From assembly GCA_963922205.1 (NCBI GenBank), contig CAWUHX010000097.1, forward strand, positions 248,001 through 312,000: 64,000 bases of DNA, read 5' to 3'. Positions 28,801 to 43,800 of the stretch are shown here, piece by piece. Source of the stretch: Romanomermis culicivorax (lineage: Eukaryota > Nematoda > Enoplea > Mermithida > Mermithidae). The notes below the pieces were generated by a model that did not search any database, had not been told where the DNA came from, and saw nothing but the letters and a program-made list of their open reading frames with translations. Each line of letters begins with the position of its first letter. Positions within the stretch are counted from its first letter, which is position 1. A program made the position numbers and the translations under genes.

Positions 28801-31800
28801 ATTTTCATATTTAGCTATCATCTCCCGAGCAATAAAGGCAACCTTGAACAAGTCCGACGCGACTACGGTATGACCTGAATAATGTAAGACATTTAGCTGG
28901 TTGGAAAATTTGTACTAAACAGCCCCGAATTTTTTTACTGCTTTGTCTCAAGAATTCCAATCCTGACCAAATTTTTTCGAAAAGACGAACTTCGATCCGG
29001 AGTTTATTTTTTAGGATATTGTAGCAGTCTTGTCGGTCATTCAGCCACGTGCTTTCGCAGGGAAAGTAAATCTCGACTCCGCGATTCCGCATAGCCCTAG
29101 AGATGGTGTTCATCCTGCCTGGATGCATCGTAAAAATAATCCTACAAAAGTTCTTTTTTTGTGACATCGGAGTGAAGTTTTGGTCAGTTAATTTTATTTT
29201 CCATAAAACTCGACGACAACTGGAACAAAATTGATTTCCAAGCATAATTTAAGAACATAAAACTAGCTTTCAAAAAATATCAAGCATATAGACTCGTCGT
29301 TTGTGATTTCTACAAATCAAAATCGACTGTGATAAATTTCAATGAAGTGTACAACGTTCCTACCAACCTGAAGTCTTTGTGAGGTTTATAAGAAGCGGAT
29401 TTTCCGTCGATCGATCCTTTTTCTGTGATTAGCAATTCCCCATCCGTTTCCAAAAGTGCATTCAAACGGTCCAAAACAGCAGGGCTACAATGAAAGACAG
29501 TGTTTCATATGAATCAGGAAAACGCAAGTTCACATTGATCAACTTACTTGCAATAATGAACATTTTTTACCAAAAGCCAATCGCCGTTTTGCATCGCTTT
29601 GACCAAAGGGCTGTCAACCCAAGAGAATTTAACCATTCTGTCAGAGTCGTCTTGGTAAAAGTTACTGATGTTTATTGAACACCGATCATGAAGCAGAATA
29701 TCGAGCTTCGCATTCATTCGAGAATCTATAAACAATATAGGATTGAAATCTCCAAAAAGTAATGCAATATTAAAGATTTGAGCAAAGTAATATTAGTTTC
29801 CCGAAATTAAACTTCCAAAATAATATCACATTTCAGTTTCGTTCGTCGACACACTGCAACAGAAACTTTAATATTTTTCAAGATTTCCATAGATAATTGA
29901 AAGCAACCTAAGAGCAACTACCTCCAAGCTTGTTCGCAACGCTCTTCAGGTTTTCTATAGTTTTATCAACGTTCTGAGATTCGTCGTCGCAAATATCTTC
30001 TAACAACATTTTCACGATATCCATATTTTTATTGACGAAGCATATCCGCAAAAACTCGAGCCTCAAGCTCGAAACGGATTGCACAACTTTCACTAATGAT
30101 TTCTTACATCCACCGTCTAAAACCTATTAAAAAACTAATGCATGCATTATTCGTTCTTATGAGAAGAATAAGACTTTTCCAGATGCTCACACGTGAACAA
30201 CTGAAATTCAAAAATATTAACTCAAAAGATTAAACTATGGATTTTTTTACGTAGATCTATTTGTGATATTGAACTAACGTTTACATACTTGTTCGAAACA
30301 TCCCAGTAGATCGCTGCTGTCCGTGTCTGACGTTAAATAAAACGTACGTAAACGTCTATTACATATTTTAGCTAAATTCTCGACGAGGATAGACTTTCCA
30401 GAGCCAGGCTCTCCGACCTTAGTACAGAAATGTGAAATGTCTAGATCAGTTACAAGAACAAAAATTCAGAGATATTCATAGTACAACAGCAAAAAAAATT
30501 ACCAAAATAGCAAGATTCTTCGATTCAATACAATGCATCAACGACCGCATAGGGTTCAACGTACTCCTCAATAAAACGTTCTCTGATTCCTGACTTTTAT
30601 CCTTCGGGCAATTCGTATTAGGATTTCTTTCCAAAAAAATATTCCCGATTGAAAAATAATTTATCCCGATGGCGTAATCGAGATATGGCATGCGATATTT
30701 ATGTTCGAAACTTTCTTCGAAACAACGGATCATCTTCAAAACGGATTTATAGTCTTTCAGTATTTCAACAGTCATTACGTCATTATACAGAACGAATGCG
30801 ATTCGAAAAGAATTTAAAACTTCCGAAGCATCGTAAAAGGAAAATGTTTACTTGTTCTCTATCACCCAGCGTTCTCAAGCGGTCAAAATAAAAAACATTG
30901 ACGCTGTCTAGTGGAGTCGAGTTCGTGTTAACCTAAATGTATAACACACAATCTATTGTGATGACAAAAAAAGTCACTTCTAATACTCCGATGAAAATTT
31001 CAGCTCAAATCTCAGATTTACGTAAGAGTAAAATCCTAATTATTTGCATGCAATTCCCCCGTGACTTTTTGTGTCGCTAGGCCAAATACCTCCCACAGGC
31101 CTGACGATCTAATTTTTGTATTAAATAAATGTTGAAAAGGATACATTTTCCTGCATTCTAGAGTATTGAAATTTAGAAAATTTTCCGGCGCTGCGCGCCG
31201 GCATTAACGATCTTCGATTAAAAGACTGAATGTCTGCTGATGAATTTTTTGCAACCTTCATTCTCATTCATATGAAAACACTCTTTTGATGCATTATTAT
31301 GATTATCTATACTAAAAAATAGTAAATACGATCGATGACCTATTCTTGCAGCAGCATAAGCGAAAAAATGCATTTTCCGACATTTTACAAGCCTTGAAAT
31401 GAAAAAATTTATCGGTAGTCTTGCCAGACTTTTCATTATTTTCCTCCAAAGCTCATGAAATCCAGTTGCAAAAGTTTAGAACTGACGCGATTTGAATGAG
31501 GTTCAAGAAAATTAGCGTTTAATCGTTTTCTGATAAAAGAGAAGTAAATTCATCAATTTTAGAGTAAGCAAGCATGTTCCTACTTTTACGACGTATGTAT
31601 ACTTTGAGCTATCTACAAGATATGAAGCAAGTGGAAAATAATAATTTTACGGAAATGGGTAGAATGGTATGGAAATTTTTTCACTAGATTTCCGTGCGGT
31701 ACGGATCGACCGGTACGGGAAAAACCCTTTACACTTAATAATTATAGAAAAATTTAGCAAGAGCAATAAATAAGAATGATTTTTGACAGAAAACAACGTT

Positions 31801-34800
31801 TCAAAATGAAAAAAATTTCTAGAAATTGTATCTTTTGTAAAAATGACTTAAAGCACCCACTTACCATTACGCTTGCCCAACGTAGTAAATCACGCAAATT
31901 GAACTCCCAGGGGCCTCCTGAATGACCCCATAAATGACATTCCATAATTTCTTCGTTTATCTAAAAGTTAAAACCAATCGACTACAATTTGGTTTGAATG
32001 AAAGCATGGTTTTACTTTTCCGTTAAAAGTGACCATTTTTCGAATAATATCATCGCCCAGCGTGGGGAAAGAACTCTTCAAGATGAGTTCTAAATCTGCA
32101 GCGTCGAGTTTATCAACGAATACCTAAAGTTAGAAATAACTATGTATTTGACAAAGCAATATGCTGGTGCAGCAATATACAGCGAGTTCCAAGAAAACGG
32201 CCCGTTAAAAGGCCTGCAGTTCCCCTCGGACACTTAAGCTAGTGTTCGGTCGGGCTTTGTTAATCGGATAGCCTTGAAATTTCATACCTGTACGTACAGG
32301 ATAAAACGGACAGTACGCGTCGACGGCTATTTTTAATGTCAATACCTCATTTCTTAGAAATTGAGTAAGCAGCAGCAATTCGCCTGTTGCGATGTGCGCT
32401 AAGCGTAAAAATGCTTCACCCCTAAGCATGGATATGGCGGTTAGTAGATTTAGATTTTACTCTCACCCATAAATATATTTGATCACACACAAATATGCAC
32501 TTTTACATACATATCGAGGGTAGAAATTCCTTTTTAAAACTCTACAAATTAGATTACAAATCGATAGGTCTCTATGAGATCCAAGAAAACGGAAAACTGA
32601 GCGGACTGAAACAACAGAGGCCTGGTTTGTGGGTTACAGTACTGCTACAGAAAAACTTACATTTTTTGAAATTGTCCGTGTTTCTTTGATTCAGAGATTC
32701 AGAAGGATCGGACATTTGTTTAGAAAAAATTAAATCATATATTCATAGATAATAATGTCATTGATCGTTTTTCGATCGGAACTGAATTCTCAAGCGATAT
32801 TTAACCATAAAGTTGTCGAGTTTTTGGAATCTGTCAAAAACAATTCACGAAAAGCCATAAAACCATGTTTTCGATTAAGCTATGCTAGTAACAACGATTA
32901 GTCGGCCGTTTTTGGAAACAACTTGCACCTACCGTGTACATTCAGACATGAATACAGTTGAACATAATTTATTTATTATTTGGTAAACTTTGTCTGAATA
33001 ATTCATCTACACTATATTAATCGTAACTATACTACTATACTGAGAAATGCCAAGTATCCAAATGTTTTTTTTCAATTAAAACTTGCATCTCCAAAAAGAT
33101 AATCAGCTATAAACAGTCTATAAAAAATATTTTGTAAATTTGATAAGTGTGTAATTTTTTCAAAATACTTTTTGGGCCAACTACATATGCAAAGCGGTCA
33201 TTATAAATTTGTAAACTCGTATACTTACTGTAGAAAAACGATTCAAGAAAGACTTTGGTAGGCCTTTTCTCGACGCTCCTTCGCTATATGGGTTTTGACA
33301 AGCAAAAAATTGTGTCTGTTCAGAATTTATAGTGAAGATACGATTAAGTTGTGGTATGAAAATTTGTTGTCGATGGTCGAAACAGGCATTTAAGCCCTCC
33401 AAAACTGCTTGCGAAGCTAAATTCATCTGGAATATGAGAAAAATGCCGAACCTGCGGCTCAAAAATGAGTATGAGTACTCGAAAGCAATTTTACTTCGTC
33501 GATCAAAATCCAGTCACCGTTTTTAACTGCTGCTAGTAAAGGTCCATCGACCCAGGTAAAACCCTGCTGATTATTTTCCATAGTAACGGGAACGTCCGAG
33601 CCGAACAAATCATTCAAGTCCTTAAAAATAGAAAATTTAAAAGTGATAACGTTATCAAACGATTTAAATTTAAGAAAAAACTAATGTTTTTATAAGCTCT
33701 CAAATCTTGGCAGTAAATACTATAGTTTCTACCAATAAGAAAAACTAGCTCATGAAATCTGCAGAAGAAGTGATTACCGTTTGTTCAGACAAATTGATAC
33801 GGGTAATGTTCCGGCCGGTAACTTTGGCCAAGGCCACAACAACACTGCTTTTCCCAACTCCTGGACTGCCTTCCAATAATATCGGTTTACCGGCTTCAAG
33901 CGCCCGCAACATTTTGAATATGTTCGATAAGCAAACTGGTGAATCGAAACAATACTTCACTTCACTACTAATGCTAAGTGAATCTGAAAATAAGTTCACA
34001 AACTTACACCATGAAGCAATGAGTACAAAAAATGAACTAAAAAGCTTTAGAGCGATCAAACTAGACGATCATGCTGCGAAAAAGTATTCTGAGAAACCCA
34101 GGACTTTCAGCACATGAGCTAATTTTTTCAATAAAGCGACTGATGTCCTTGCCCTGAAAATGAACTATAGTATACTGTTGTAATCCGGAGTTTCGTTGAA
34201 CGGAAAATGTAAGAATATGTGTATACATTACATGTAATGGAGTCCCGAGGTCTGGGGAGGAGTCGGGCCACTTTTTTGGGGCCTGGGGTCAGTGATTCTC
34301 AAAAATATAATTTTTTAACGAAAAAGACCGGAAAAAGTGTATTCATGGCGCGAAGCGCCGAGAAAATTGACGTTTTTGACCATTTTTTGTTCAAAATTTG
34401 ACATTTTTCATCAAAAAATTGACACTTTTCCGACCAAAGGTATGGGGTATCCTACGGCTACCACATGGCTAGCCATAGGATTGTAAAATCCTGGGGGGTC
34501 GCCCGATGGCTAGCCATATGGTCGACGATTTCTGGGGTGGGGGTTCCCATAGCACTTCCCTCTAATTACATGTATGTGTATACAAGGTTTATAATCAGTA
34601 TTTCATCAGCATAAGGTTCTAAGATTAAACTATATACTTACTTGAGGTAACATAGAACGGTTTGATGCCGAAAAAACCCGATTTACTACGGTCGAGTTGT
34701 AAGTTTTTTAAATCGAACTGAGCAGCGTTTACTATTTTTCCCGTCAAGTTGTCATTGACAAGCTGTACTAAAATGCGCAACGCCGACTGACAAAATTTAT

Positions 34801-37800
34801 CGCGACTCACTTTTGTAGTACCGCTGTTCCTTGAACAACCTGTGTTTTTACATGAATAATTATTACTCTCATATTATCGGAAATGACGAATAAAGATCAT
34901 TGTAGCTTTAAAATATTTGAGCTGGTGAAAGTTATGGATGATAAGATGGGATCTTGATTTTTTAAAAGATGGTATCGTGTTTTTTTAAAGATGGGATTTT
35001 GATTTTTTTTTCAAGAAAGGATCTTAATTTTTTCAATCTTAGCTTGTCTGTTTCAGCTGAACGGCAATTTTTTGGTAATCAACGCAACGATGACTGGAAG
35101 TTCAACGTACGTGAAATAAGGTTGTTTCGATAACTTGCTTACCGAATCCATCCAAAAAAGTAACGAAAGCTCCGTGAACAATGGCGACTTTGAGACCAGT
35201 GATAGAAGCACAACGATTGATGAAGCATACCCACGAAATAACGTCACGAATCGTCACGGTAATTCTGCAAGTGTGAATCAAAAATTCTTCGACAATACTA
35301 GAAAAATGGGCGCGTCAAAACCATTTGCAACTTACTTTGAACCATCTGAGGGATACATTTTTATCCACGCAATAAAATCGAAAATTAAAGCACCCAGGGA
35401 AAAACCACTACTCAATTCCGAAAAATCCTTTTCAATGTTGAAACTTTTTTCGACAATGGCGACAATGTCTTCTTTTTCATATTCTGATTCGCACCAAATT
35501 TCCGTAAATCGATTTCTCAGTGCTCTTGAAAGCTGAAAAAATATGGGCAATAAAGTAAGTCGATCCGAGGTAAAACAATTTTATAAAATAAGACCTCTTT
35601 CTTTCCATAATCGCCACCTGGATTCATTGTTGCAAAAACGTTAAATCCGTGAGCGGCAACAATCGACTGATTCGTAGAGTCGCCCATTTCAGAGACTAGC
35701 AAAGTTTTTTCCGGTTCTAAAACACTGTTTATGCGTTCCAAGACAGAATCATCGGCCAAAGATATTTCGTCTATCAATAATGGTTCGCCATTTTTCATGC
35801 TTATGACGAGAGGCCCATCCTTCCATTCAAAAAGAATACCGTCTTGCTAGAGAAAAAATAAGTTCTGTTTTAGCGCAGACAACTTAATCCGATAAATATT
35901 GGGAAACTTATACGAAAAAATAGTATGCTTGAGCATGATAAATTAGACAAGACAAAATGCACCTGATTGACTTAAATAATAACGTCGAAAAAGTATAACA
36001 TCTCACTAGTTTTTCTAAGTTAGCCGAAGAAATGCGACCAACGAAATCGGCTGCCTCTGTCATCATGTGACAATTGATCATATGTAACTTTCTTCCAATC
36101 GATTTGGCCAAGATTTGACACAATGTAGTTTTTCCACAGCTACATATACATCATACGTGAAAATCATCAAAGAGGAAAACTTTAATTTGATGATGAAATG
36201 TGTAATCATATAAATTACCCTGTATCGCCTACCAACAAGACTGGTTCGCCATAAAGTAACGACTGGCTTGTCAAAACCGCCATTCTTCTGAAATTATGCG
36301 TCCAAACCACGTGTGAAAACGCTGCAAAAGCTAACATTAGTATATTCGGTTGTAGAAATTTTAGAAAACAAGTGTTCTGCAAATTTAAAACTGAGAAACT
36401 ATTTTGATTATTCTGTTATCAAGAAACTTCACAACTATGCACTGTAGTTTTCTATTTACTTTATGTACTACTGTAATAAAATTCGTTTTTTCGCTGATTC
36501 GTTCATTGAAGGTTGATGTGAAATAAACTGTAAATTTCAGACTTTTAAAATTTCTGTCGACAAGTCATTTCGGAATTCACGATGCGAAATTTTCTTTCGT
36601 GAAGTGAATGTTCAGGAAATTAAAGTTTTCAATAATGAAAGGTGATAGTAACTTGTAGTTTACCGTCACGCAAAACGTTATCGGATAATAACAAATATGG
36701 TGATTTTGAGCTAAACAGCCACTTTATATCTATTTCCCTGGCGAAACATGTTTTTAAAACGTAGCAAACCGTGTCGTGATCGTCGGCGCGCCTACATCGA
36801 CCAGCCAAAAGGAAGTAGCCTAAATAAAAGCAAAAATGTCGCATCCCATTATGCGTAATGATAACGCATAACCTAAATTACCTTGGTCTACCAGATACTG
36901 ATCCCAATCGTGAAACGTGCTCTTTTCCGACTTCGATAAGTTCGCTAGCCTGTACCGTTCGCCCCAACGAAATAAATCTCTCAAAGTCATATAACTTTCC
37001 CGACCAGCAAAAACACCGGCTGTATTTCGATGAATCTAAAATTTAAAAAAAATTTACTTACAAATCAGAGACAACAAATTATTATTAATTTTTGTTGTAC
37101 ATCGCTTGTAATGTAAAAGCTCATAGGCATGTGAATAATTTTAAATGTATAAATATTAAGCGTTTAAACGTGGATCAAACCAAACAAGAATATTTTTAGA
37201 CTATTTTCATTTTTTAAACGTGGTTGGTTGAATATCGAAACAAAAATATTGTTTGAATATGCTGAAACACTCTCAGATTGACAAGCTATCAAGGAGAGGA
37301 GTGTAATTGGAACCGCCGCTCGAAATCGTCGGCCATATGGCTAGCCATTGGGCGATTCTCCCACAGGATTTGCCCGTCTAATGACTAGCCATATGGTAGT
37401 CATAGAGACCAACATACTTTTGGTCAGAAAAATACTAAGAAATGTTAATTTTTTGGTAAAAAATGTCAATTTTCTCGTTGTGTCTCCATACCTCGACCCA
37501 TACCTGTACCTGGGGGTTGGGGGGGGGACCCCCCTCCCAATTTGGCCAACCATATACCCGACCCCCCCAGTTTGGAAAAAATTAAAAAAGTTTGCAAAAA
37601 AGTGTATGTTTTTTGGCCTTTTTTGGGAAAAATTTCGACTTTTTTCGACCCCCCCCCCAACTGGTCGGACCGCTTACAGGTATGCCTCGACCATCCCTTT
37701 ACCTCGACCAGTGCTTTAAATTCCCTTTACCTCGACCAATGTATTTTTATTTCAAGAACTCTTTTTTTCATACATGTAACGAAGCCCCGAGGTCTGGGAG

Positions 37801-40800
37801 GGAGGTTGGGCGACTTTTTTGGGGCCGGGGGTCAGTAATTCCCAAAATTTTGGGGGGGAGGCGTCTCTCAAGGAAAAAAATTCGATTTTTTCACGAAAAA
37901 AGTTCGAAAAATAGTTCAAAAAGTAATTTTTCCCTAAAAAGACCGAAAAAATGTATCCATGGCGCGAAGCGCCAAGAAAATTGACATTTTTTACTATTTT
38001 TCGTTCAAAAATTGACATTTTTAATCAAAAATTAACATTCTTCAGTATTTTTCCGACCAAAAGTATGGGGGTCCCTACAGCTACTATATGGCTAGCCATT
38101 GGATTGGAAAATCCTGGGGGGGGCAGTCGCCCAATGGCTAGCCATATGGTCGACGATTTCTGGGGGGGGGTCCCATAGCACTTCCCCCCCAATTACATGT
38201 ATGCTTTATTTATTACAATCCCGTTACCTCGACTGTCTATATCAAATGGTATGCATCTGTGTGAAAATTTTTGCACTTTTCATTAATTACAATATTAAAG
38301 CTACGGCTTGAGAGTAGATCAATGTGAAACTATGAAATCTGAATACAGTATGTTTTCTGATGCAACTAAACAATGCAAATATAATGTTAATTAAGCACTC
38401 TTAAATCATTTTCGGGGTAATCAAGAAATCTGCCTCAATTTATTTTCAACCAGTCTATAAGCTCGAATCGGTTTTGTTCCGTTTTCGGGCATCTTCATCA
38501 TGTTTCTGGTCAATATCAAAGCTTCCATGGCGACAGCATCAATTGGGGCACAAAGAGGGTTGTGGCCTGCTTCTGGATTACTGATAACGCGACCTGCTTC
38601 GGCCCTTGTTCTTCCTTTTCCGCCGCCCAGCTTGTCACAATTTCAGCATTGATAGCAATCCGTAGTTGATCCATCGGCTAATCTAACGGTTTTATTCTTC
38701 TGAAGGATGTGGAAATGACCCGGATGAGCCAAACTTTCCCAATTTAACAAATTAATTTTGCGATATTTTGAAAGTATAAAGATTGCTGGTCTATTATCTT
38801 CCATATTGGACAAAATTATTAAGATTTATCACACAACGCACCAAAACAACCGATAAAATGTTCGTGGTACTGCCCATAGTTTTAAATTTTGTTAAGTACC
38901 GTGGGAAAACCAGCATGTGCCCCCGTGGAAAAATAATAATCACTCAATTTTCAGGAATTTCTTTATATGCAGTCGAGGCAACGGCACGGTTGATAAAAGA
39001 CGGTTTTCATGTTTCATTTTTAACATTAGTCGAGGTAAGGGGACGGTCGAGGTAAAGGGATGGTCGAGGTAACAGGACGGCCGAGGTAAAGGGATGGTCG
39101 AGGTAAAGGGATAGTCGAGGTAGCGGCACACAATCAATTTTCTCGGCGTTTCATGCCATCTTTTTTCGGTTTTATATTTTTAACCGTTTTTCGTACTTTT
39201 CTGAAGGAAAAATCGATTTTTTTCCGAAGGGATACCCCTAAAATTTTAGAGAATCGGTGACCCCAAAGCCCCAAAATATGTAGTCGTTTGACCCTCCCCA
39301 GACCTTGGGGCTCCGTTACATGCATGCTAGTCGCCGACTGGCACAAACGACTACCGGACTCTTGTGGCTCCAGTAGCTCGGTAATTAGGTACAGTATGAA
39401 CATGAATCTCCATTGCTTGAAGTTTAGAACTGAACAAAAAAATTAAAGCTTACTTGCAAATCTTGCATAGTCTTCACCATTTTCTTAGCGTACGATGGAG
39501 GAAGACTACATCGCATATGTAAAATATATTCCAATTCTGAACACGGCAATTCAGAGAAATGTAATTCGATAAATCGATTACGGAATGCTCTAGACAATTG
39601 CTTCCTTCCGCCATATAAACCGTATGGATTTTGGGTGGCAAAAAGCATAAAGCTCGGATGCGCTTTGACAACTTCCTGCGTTTTGGCGATGAAAAGTTCA
39701 CGATTATCATCCAAAACCTGGAAGAAATTATGTGCAAGCGAAAAAATTGCTCTCGAAGCCCACTTACTCTATTTAAAGCTTCCAAAACATCTGGAGGAGC
39801 CAAGTTCAATTCGTCCAAAATTATCCAGAAGCCTTCGCGCATCGCTTTCACTAAGGGGCCTAAACCACGTAATACAATTATTTAGTTAAATCACATAGAC
39901 AATGAAAGAGAGTGATGGCATTCAAGGCACAGATATGCATCTGCAATGATCAGAAAATGACAATTATCAGATGGTGATAACAAAGATGTAATGCAATTTT
40001 CTATGAATTCCGAAAATAACGTATTTATAGGTCATTGAGCTTCACTTTTAACATGAAAAATAAGCACACGACCATCAAGCTTACCTTCGACAAATACGAG
40101 TTTCCCGTTATTTTGAGTAACATACGATCCAATGTACTCCTGAATATCGGTATGTTCGTGATTATTGATACGAATAAATTTGTTGCCGGTTAATTGGGCT
40201 AAAAATTTAATTAGGCTCGTTTTACCAACGGAGGTTTCACCTTGGAGAAGCACTGGATATGATCTGAAAAAAATTCCGTTATGCTATACTGAGTTAATAT
40301 GGAAATTGATGTAATAGTCTTACTGGGCCGATACTATCCTGGATACGTCAGTCAAATTTCGTTTCACTGTTGAGGAGAGAATATACTTCTCATTCTTGGC
40401 TGGGGTTAGTGAGCCTATTTGGAGCCAAAAACCAAAGACAGACCTGCAACAGAAACAATGTTTGTATTAGAAATCCAATTTTTGACTTTTTCATTCTGAT
40501 CTTGAGCATGATGTGTATGTACATCTGCAACTTAAAGATTACTTTCATGAAAAACAGCAATATCACTATCAAAGTCCTAAGGTTTCGGTACATCTCCATT
40601 CAATATTACGAATAGGTTCGAAGAACTAGCGCAAATTTGCAGCTCCACTCACACAAACTTTCCATTTTCAGGCGCTTCTAGCGGCTGATTCAATACAGCC
40701 TTGGTAACAGTAGTATTCTTTCCCAATATATGATCCGAGATCATTTGCCTCATGAGCTCATAAGATTCACAGTCGAGTTCCGTTAAAAAGCTCATACAAA

Positions 40801-43800
40801 ATCCCTAAAAACAGTATTCTCTAAAATACATATAGCCTGAAAAAGAAATGACTTTACTTCGTAAAGAATACGCAGAATGTTTCCACTCTTAAATTTCATC
40901 CTAACAAACTGCAAAGCACGACAGAGCGTTCTCAAGCTAAAAAACATCAAACCGGTTATGAATTGAAAAGTCGGAGCGTGGAGCTATTTAATAATTTACC
41001 TATAATTAGGGAAGTGTCCCCACGAATCGGACTTCAATCGAGTTTTGGCGGTCGATTTTGCGGCCAAATAAAACTTGACAATTTCAAGTATTTTGTCCGA
41101 ACGTTTTGAAGGATCGTTAGATAATGGGATTCCTCGCAAATATTCGTCAATAACGATGCACAAGTCTTCAACACTATTCAATTCTTCGACATAAATTTCG
41201 GTGAATCTCAAAAAAATTAAACGTCGATCCAACGAGGTATTTTTCATATCGATTCACTTTCATTAATAAATTTCCTCAATTGACTGCGTTCAATGGGGCA
41301 GAAATAAGAAAAAAGTTATTGAAAATCTACGAAAAATACGCTGAATTATATAAAGTTGGTCGTCGAAAATGTTTATAAACGATTTACAAGATGAAGGATA
41401 ACCGTATTTCATTCAAATCGTCTTCCCGCGATAATAAAAATTCTCAGCAACAAAGTCAATTATCATAAAAATTCATGCCAAACTAATATTTTTGAATCAC
41501 TCATGTTACTGATATAAGTAATTACCTGTTACGCAACGCTGGTATAAGTTCTCGCTTGCCGACGTCTGTTGACGGATTCATACACGCAAATAGCCGAAAA
41601 TCCTTATGCGCTGAACAGGATTCCATATCGCTGCATAACATAAAGAAAAGGCACACATAAGTGTGTGTTATTTTTATTATTTTATCAACCCGCATTTATA
41701 AACAAACGCTAGATGATGCTGATTTCTACCACATCGTTTTTGAGAGGATTGGTTTTTTGATTGTAGAAAGGAAACTCTCCATAAAATACACATTTCATAA
41801 AAATACATACGCGTCAAAGGTGCAATCGGAAGAATTTTAGGCGAATAATCACAATACTGTATTATACCCAAAATTTTGGTATTCAACACCTAACAATATC
41901 CGATTGATAAACATATCTGTTAACAGATCGACATATGAGGTCCTAACAATATCCGATTGATAAACATGTCTGTTAACAGATCGACATATGAGGTCAGCGT
42001 CGATTGACTTATCCGTTTAGAGCACACTCTCAAAGAATGCAATAAACTACCTTTCGAGGCCCAATGACGATTTTGTATCAAGGATCGTATTCAAGCAATC
42101 TAGAGTTTCGGCTGAAGCCAAATTTATTTCATCGAGTAAGATCCATTCGCCATTTTTGATAGATCGAGTTAAAATTCCCTTGAAATGAATAGTCATACAA
42201 CAGTCTAAAATTAAGCAATCCTTTTAGAAAAAAAACTCATAAAAACTAGTTTTCGAGAAACCGATGCTTTGACGGGATCAATCATTTAAATTAAAAATGA
42301 AAAAGAGAATTTTTATGGACTTTTTCGGTCGAACTTCGGTTTCTGGACCACTTCTGATCACTCACCCCCCAAAAAAAAAACTCTGCAGACCTTTCTAGTG
42401 CCAGGGATCTGTTACATTATGATTCTTAAACAAGATTAGCTCTAAAATAAAATAATGGATATTGAACGAGAAAATAGTCATATTTAGTAGCATTTTCGAG
42501 TAGTGATCAGCGTTAAAACACAATGTTAAATCGGCCATTTACATCTTAGCCTAAGAACGAAATCTTCCATTAGATTTCCGGTTCGTACTTTAGCCAGTTG
42601 TAAAAAGCTATCATGTTAGTATTCCCAGACTTTTGGTTTCAAAAAACACTATATCCAACCAGAAGTCGGACTGTTCGGAAAATTTCAAACATTCTGAAAT
42701 CTGAATATGATTAATTGCCCGGCCATTATAATATTGACTGCCGCCTTACAAAAATGCAGATTCTCGTTTTTTGATGGGACTTACCTGCACAAAACTAAAC
42801 AATAAATTTTCTTTGGCAACATGCAAAGTATGGCTGATTTTACGCAAATCTTCGTTCAGTTGCAGCCACTCGAGCAAAATACAACTATTCAGAATTTCTT
42901 GCTTCGATAAGAACTTTTTGATTGTTGTTAGCATCAATTGTAATAAAATTTTCCAATTATTTGTTTCGTAACAAGTCTAAAAAGATCGAAGCATAAATTT
43001 GACAGAAGACAAATATGGATGTAATCACGTACTTTTACATGATTCAAAAACTTTTCATTTTTCTTCGAGGAAAACGAGCGACAGAAAAGATCCATATACT
43101 GTTCCTTGAATTTCTTCATATTGTGAGCCAAATCCAATGGTTTGTATCTAAAAATATCCAATCACAGCAATCACCTACAGACTGGAATTTAAAAACATTG
43201 TCTGATTGATAGGCATAAAATCAGACATGAACTCAAGGCGGAAAGTATGTGAGGACTGTGCGTTAGATATAAGATGATGGACATAAAATAGCTTTACAAA
43301 ATAATTGATATCACATCCTTACCCTCCGAAGAGATCAGAACTTTCGCTTTGTTGGCTCAAATTGACTACGTGCAGCGTTTTTCCTTTAAAAAATTTGCAT
43401 CGTATCGAAGAAAAAATTGAGCATGAAAATACAGTCTCAGTTGTATATCAAAAAACCACGCACACTAGAAAGGATCAATAGGCAAACATCTACATATGTA
43501 CATAGGCATAGATTCCGTTCAGAGACCGTGGACCAAGTTGCTAGTGCCATTTCAGAAGGCTTGAGGGCTAACTGACTAATCGTATCTAAATTTTAACTGA
43601 AACCAAAAAACTTGTCATTCCGTAAATTTGGAAGAAAATCAACGTGCGTGATACAATACGGCTACGAATTTAACAACGGCGAAGGATTCTAAAATTTAAT
43701 GATAATTGTACACGGTGTTGCGAACCTATCTACTTTCTTAGAATACCCACTACTTCTAGTTAAGATAGAACAACTTTCTTGACACTGCTTTGTAGAGATT

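Noticed and set aside
28811..29245. Single 144-codon minus-strand open frame as one exon
   Set aside because: Only 29141-28939 aligns with AAA6; the remainder reads through the intron. Splicing at gtaaaa to the exon at 28874 restores family similarity.
33984..34150. Continuation of the midasin frame upstream of the AAA5 exon (RARTSVALLKKLAHVL)
   Set aside because: The frame contains an in-frame TGA. Using the ttttcag acceptor at 33984 restores phase and gives spacing like other midasins.
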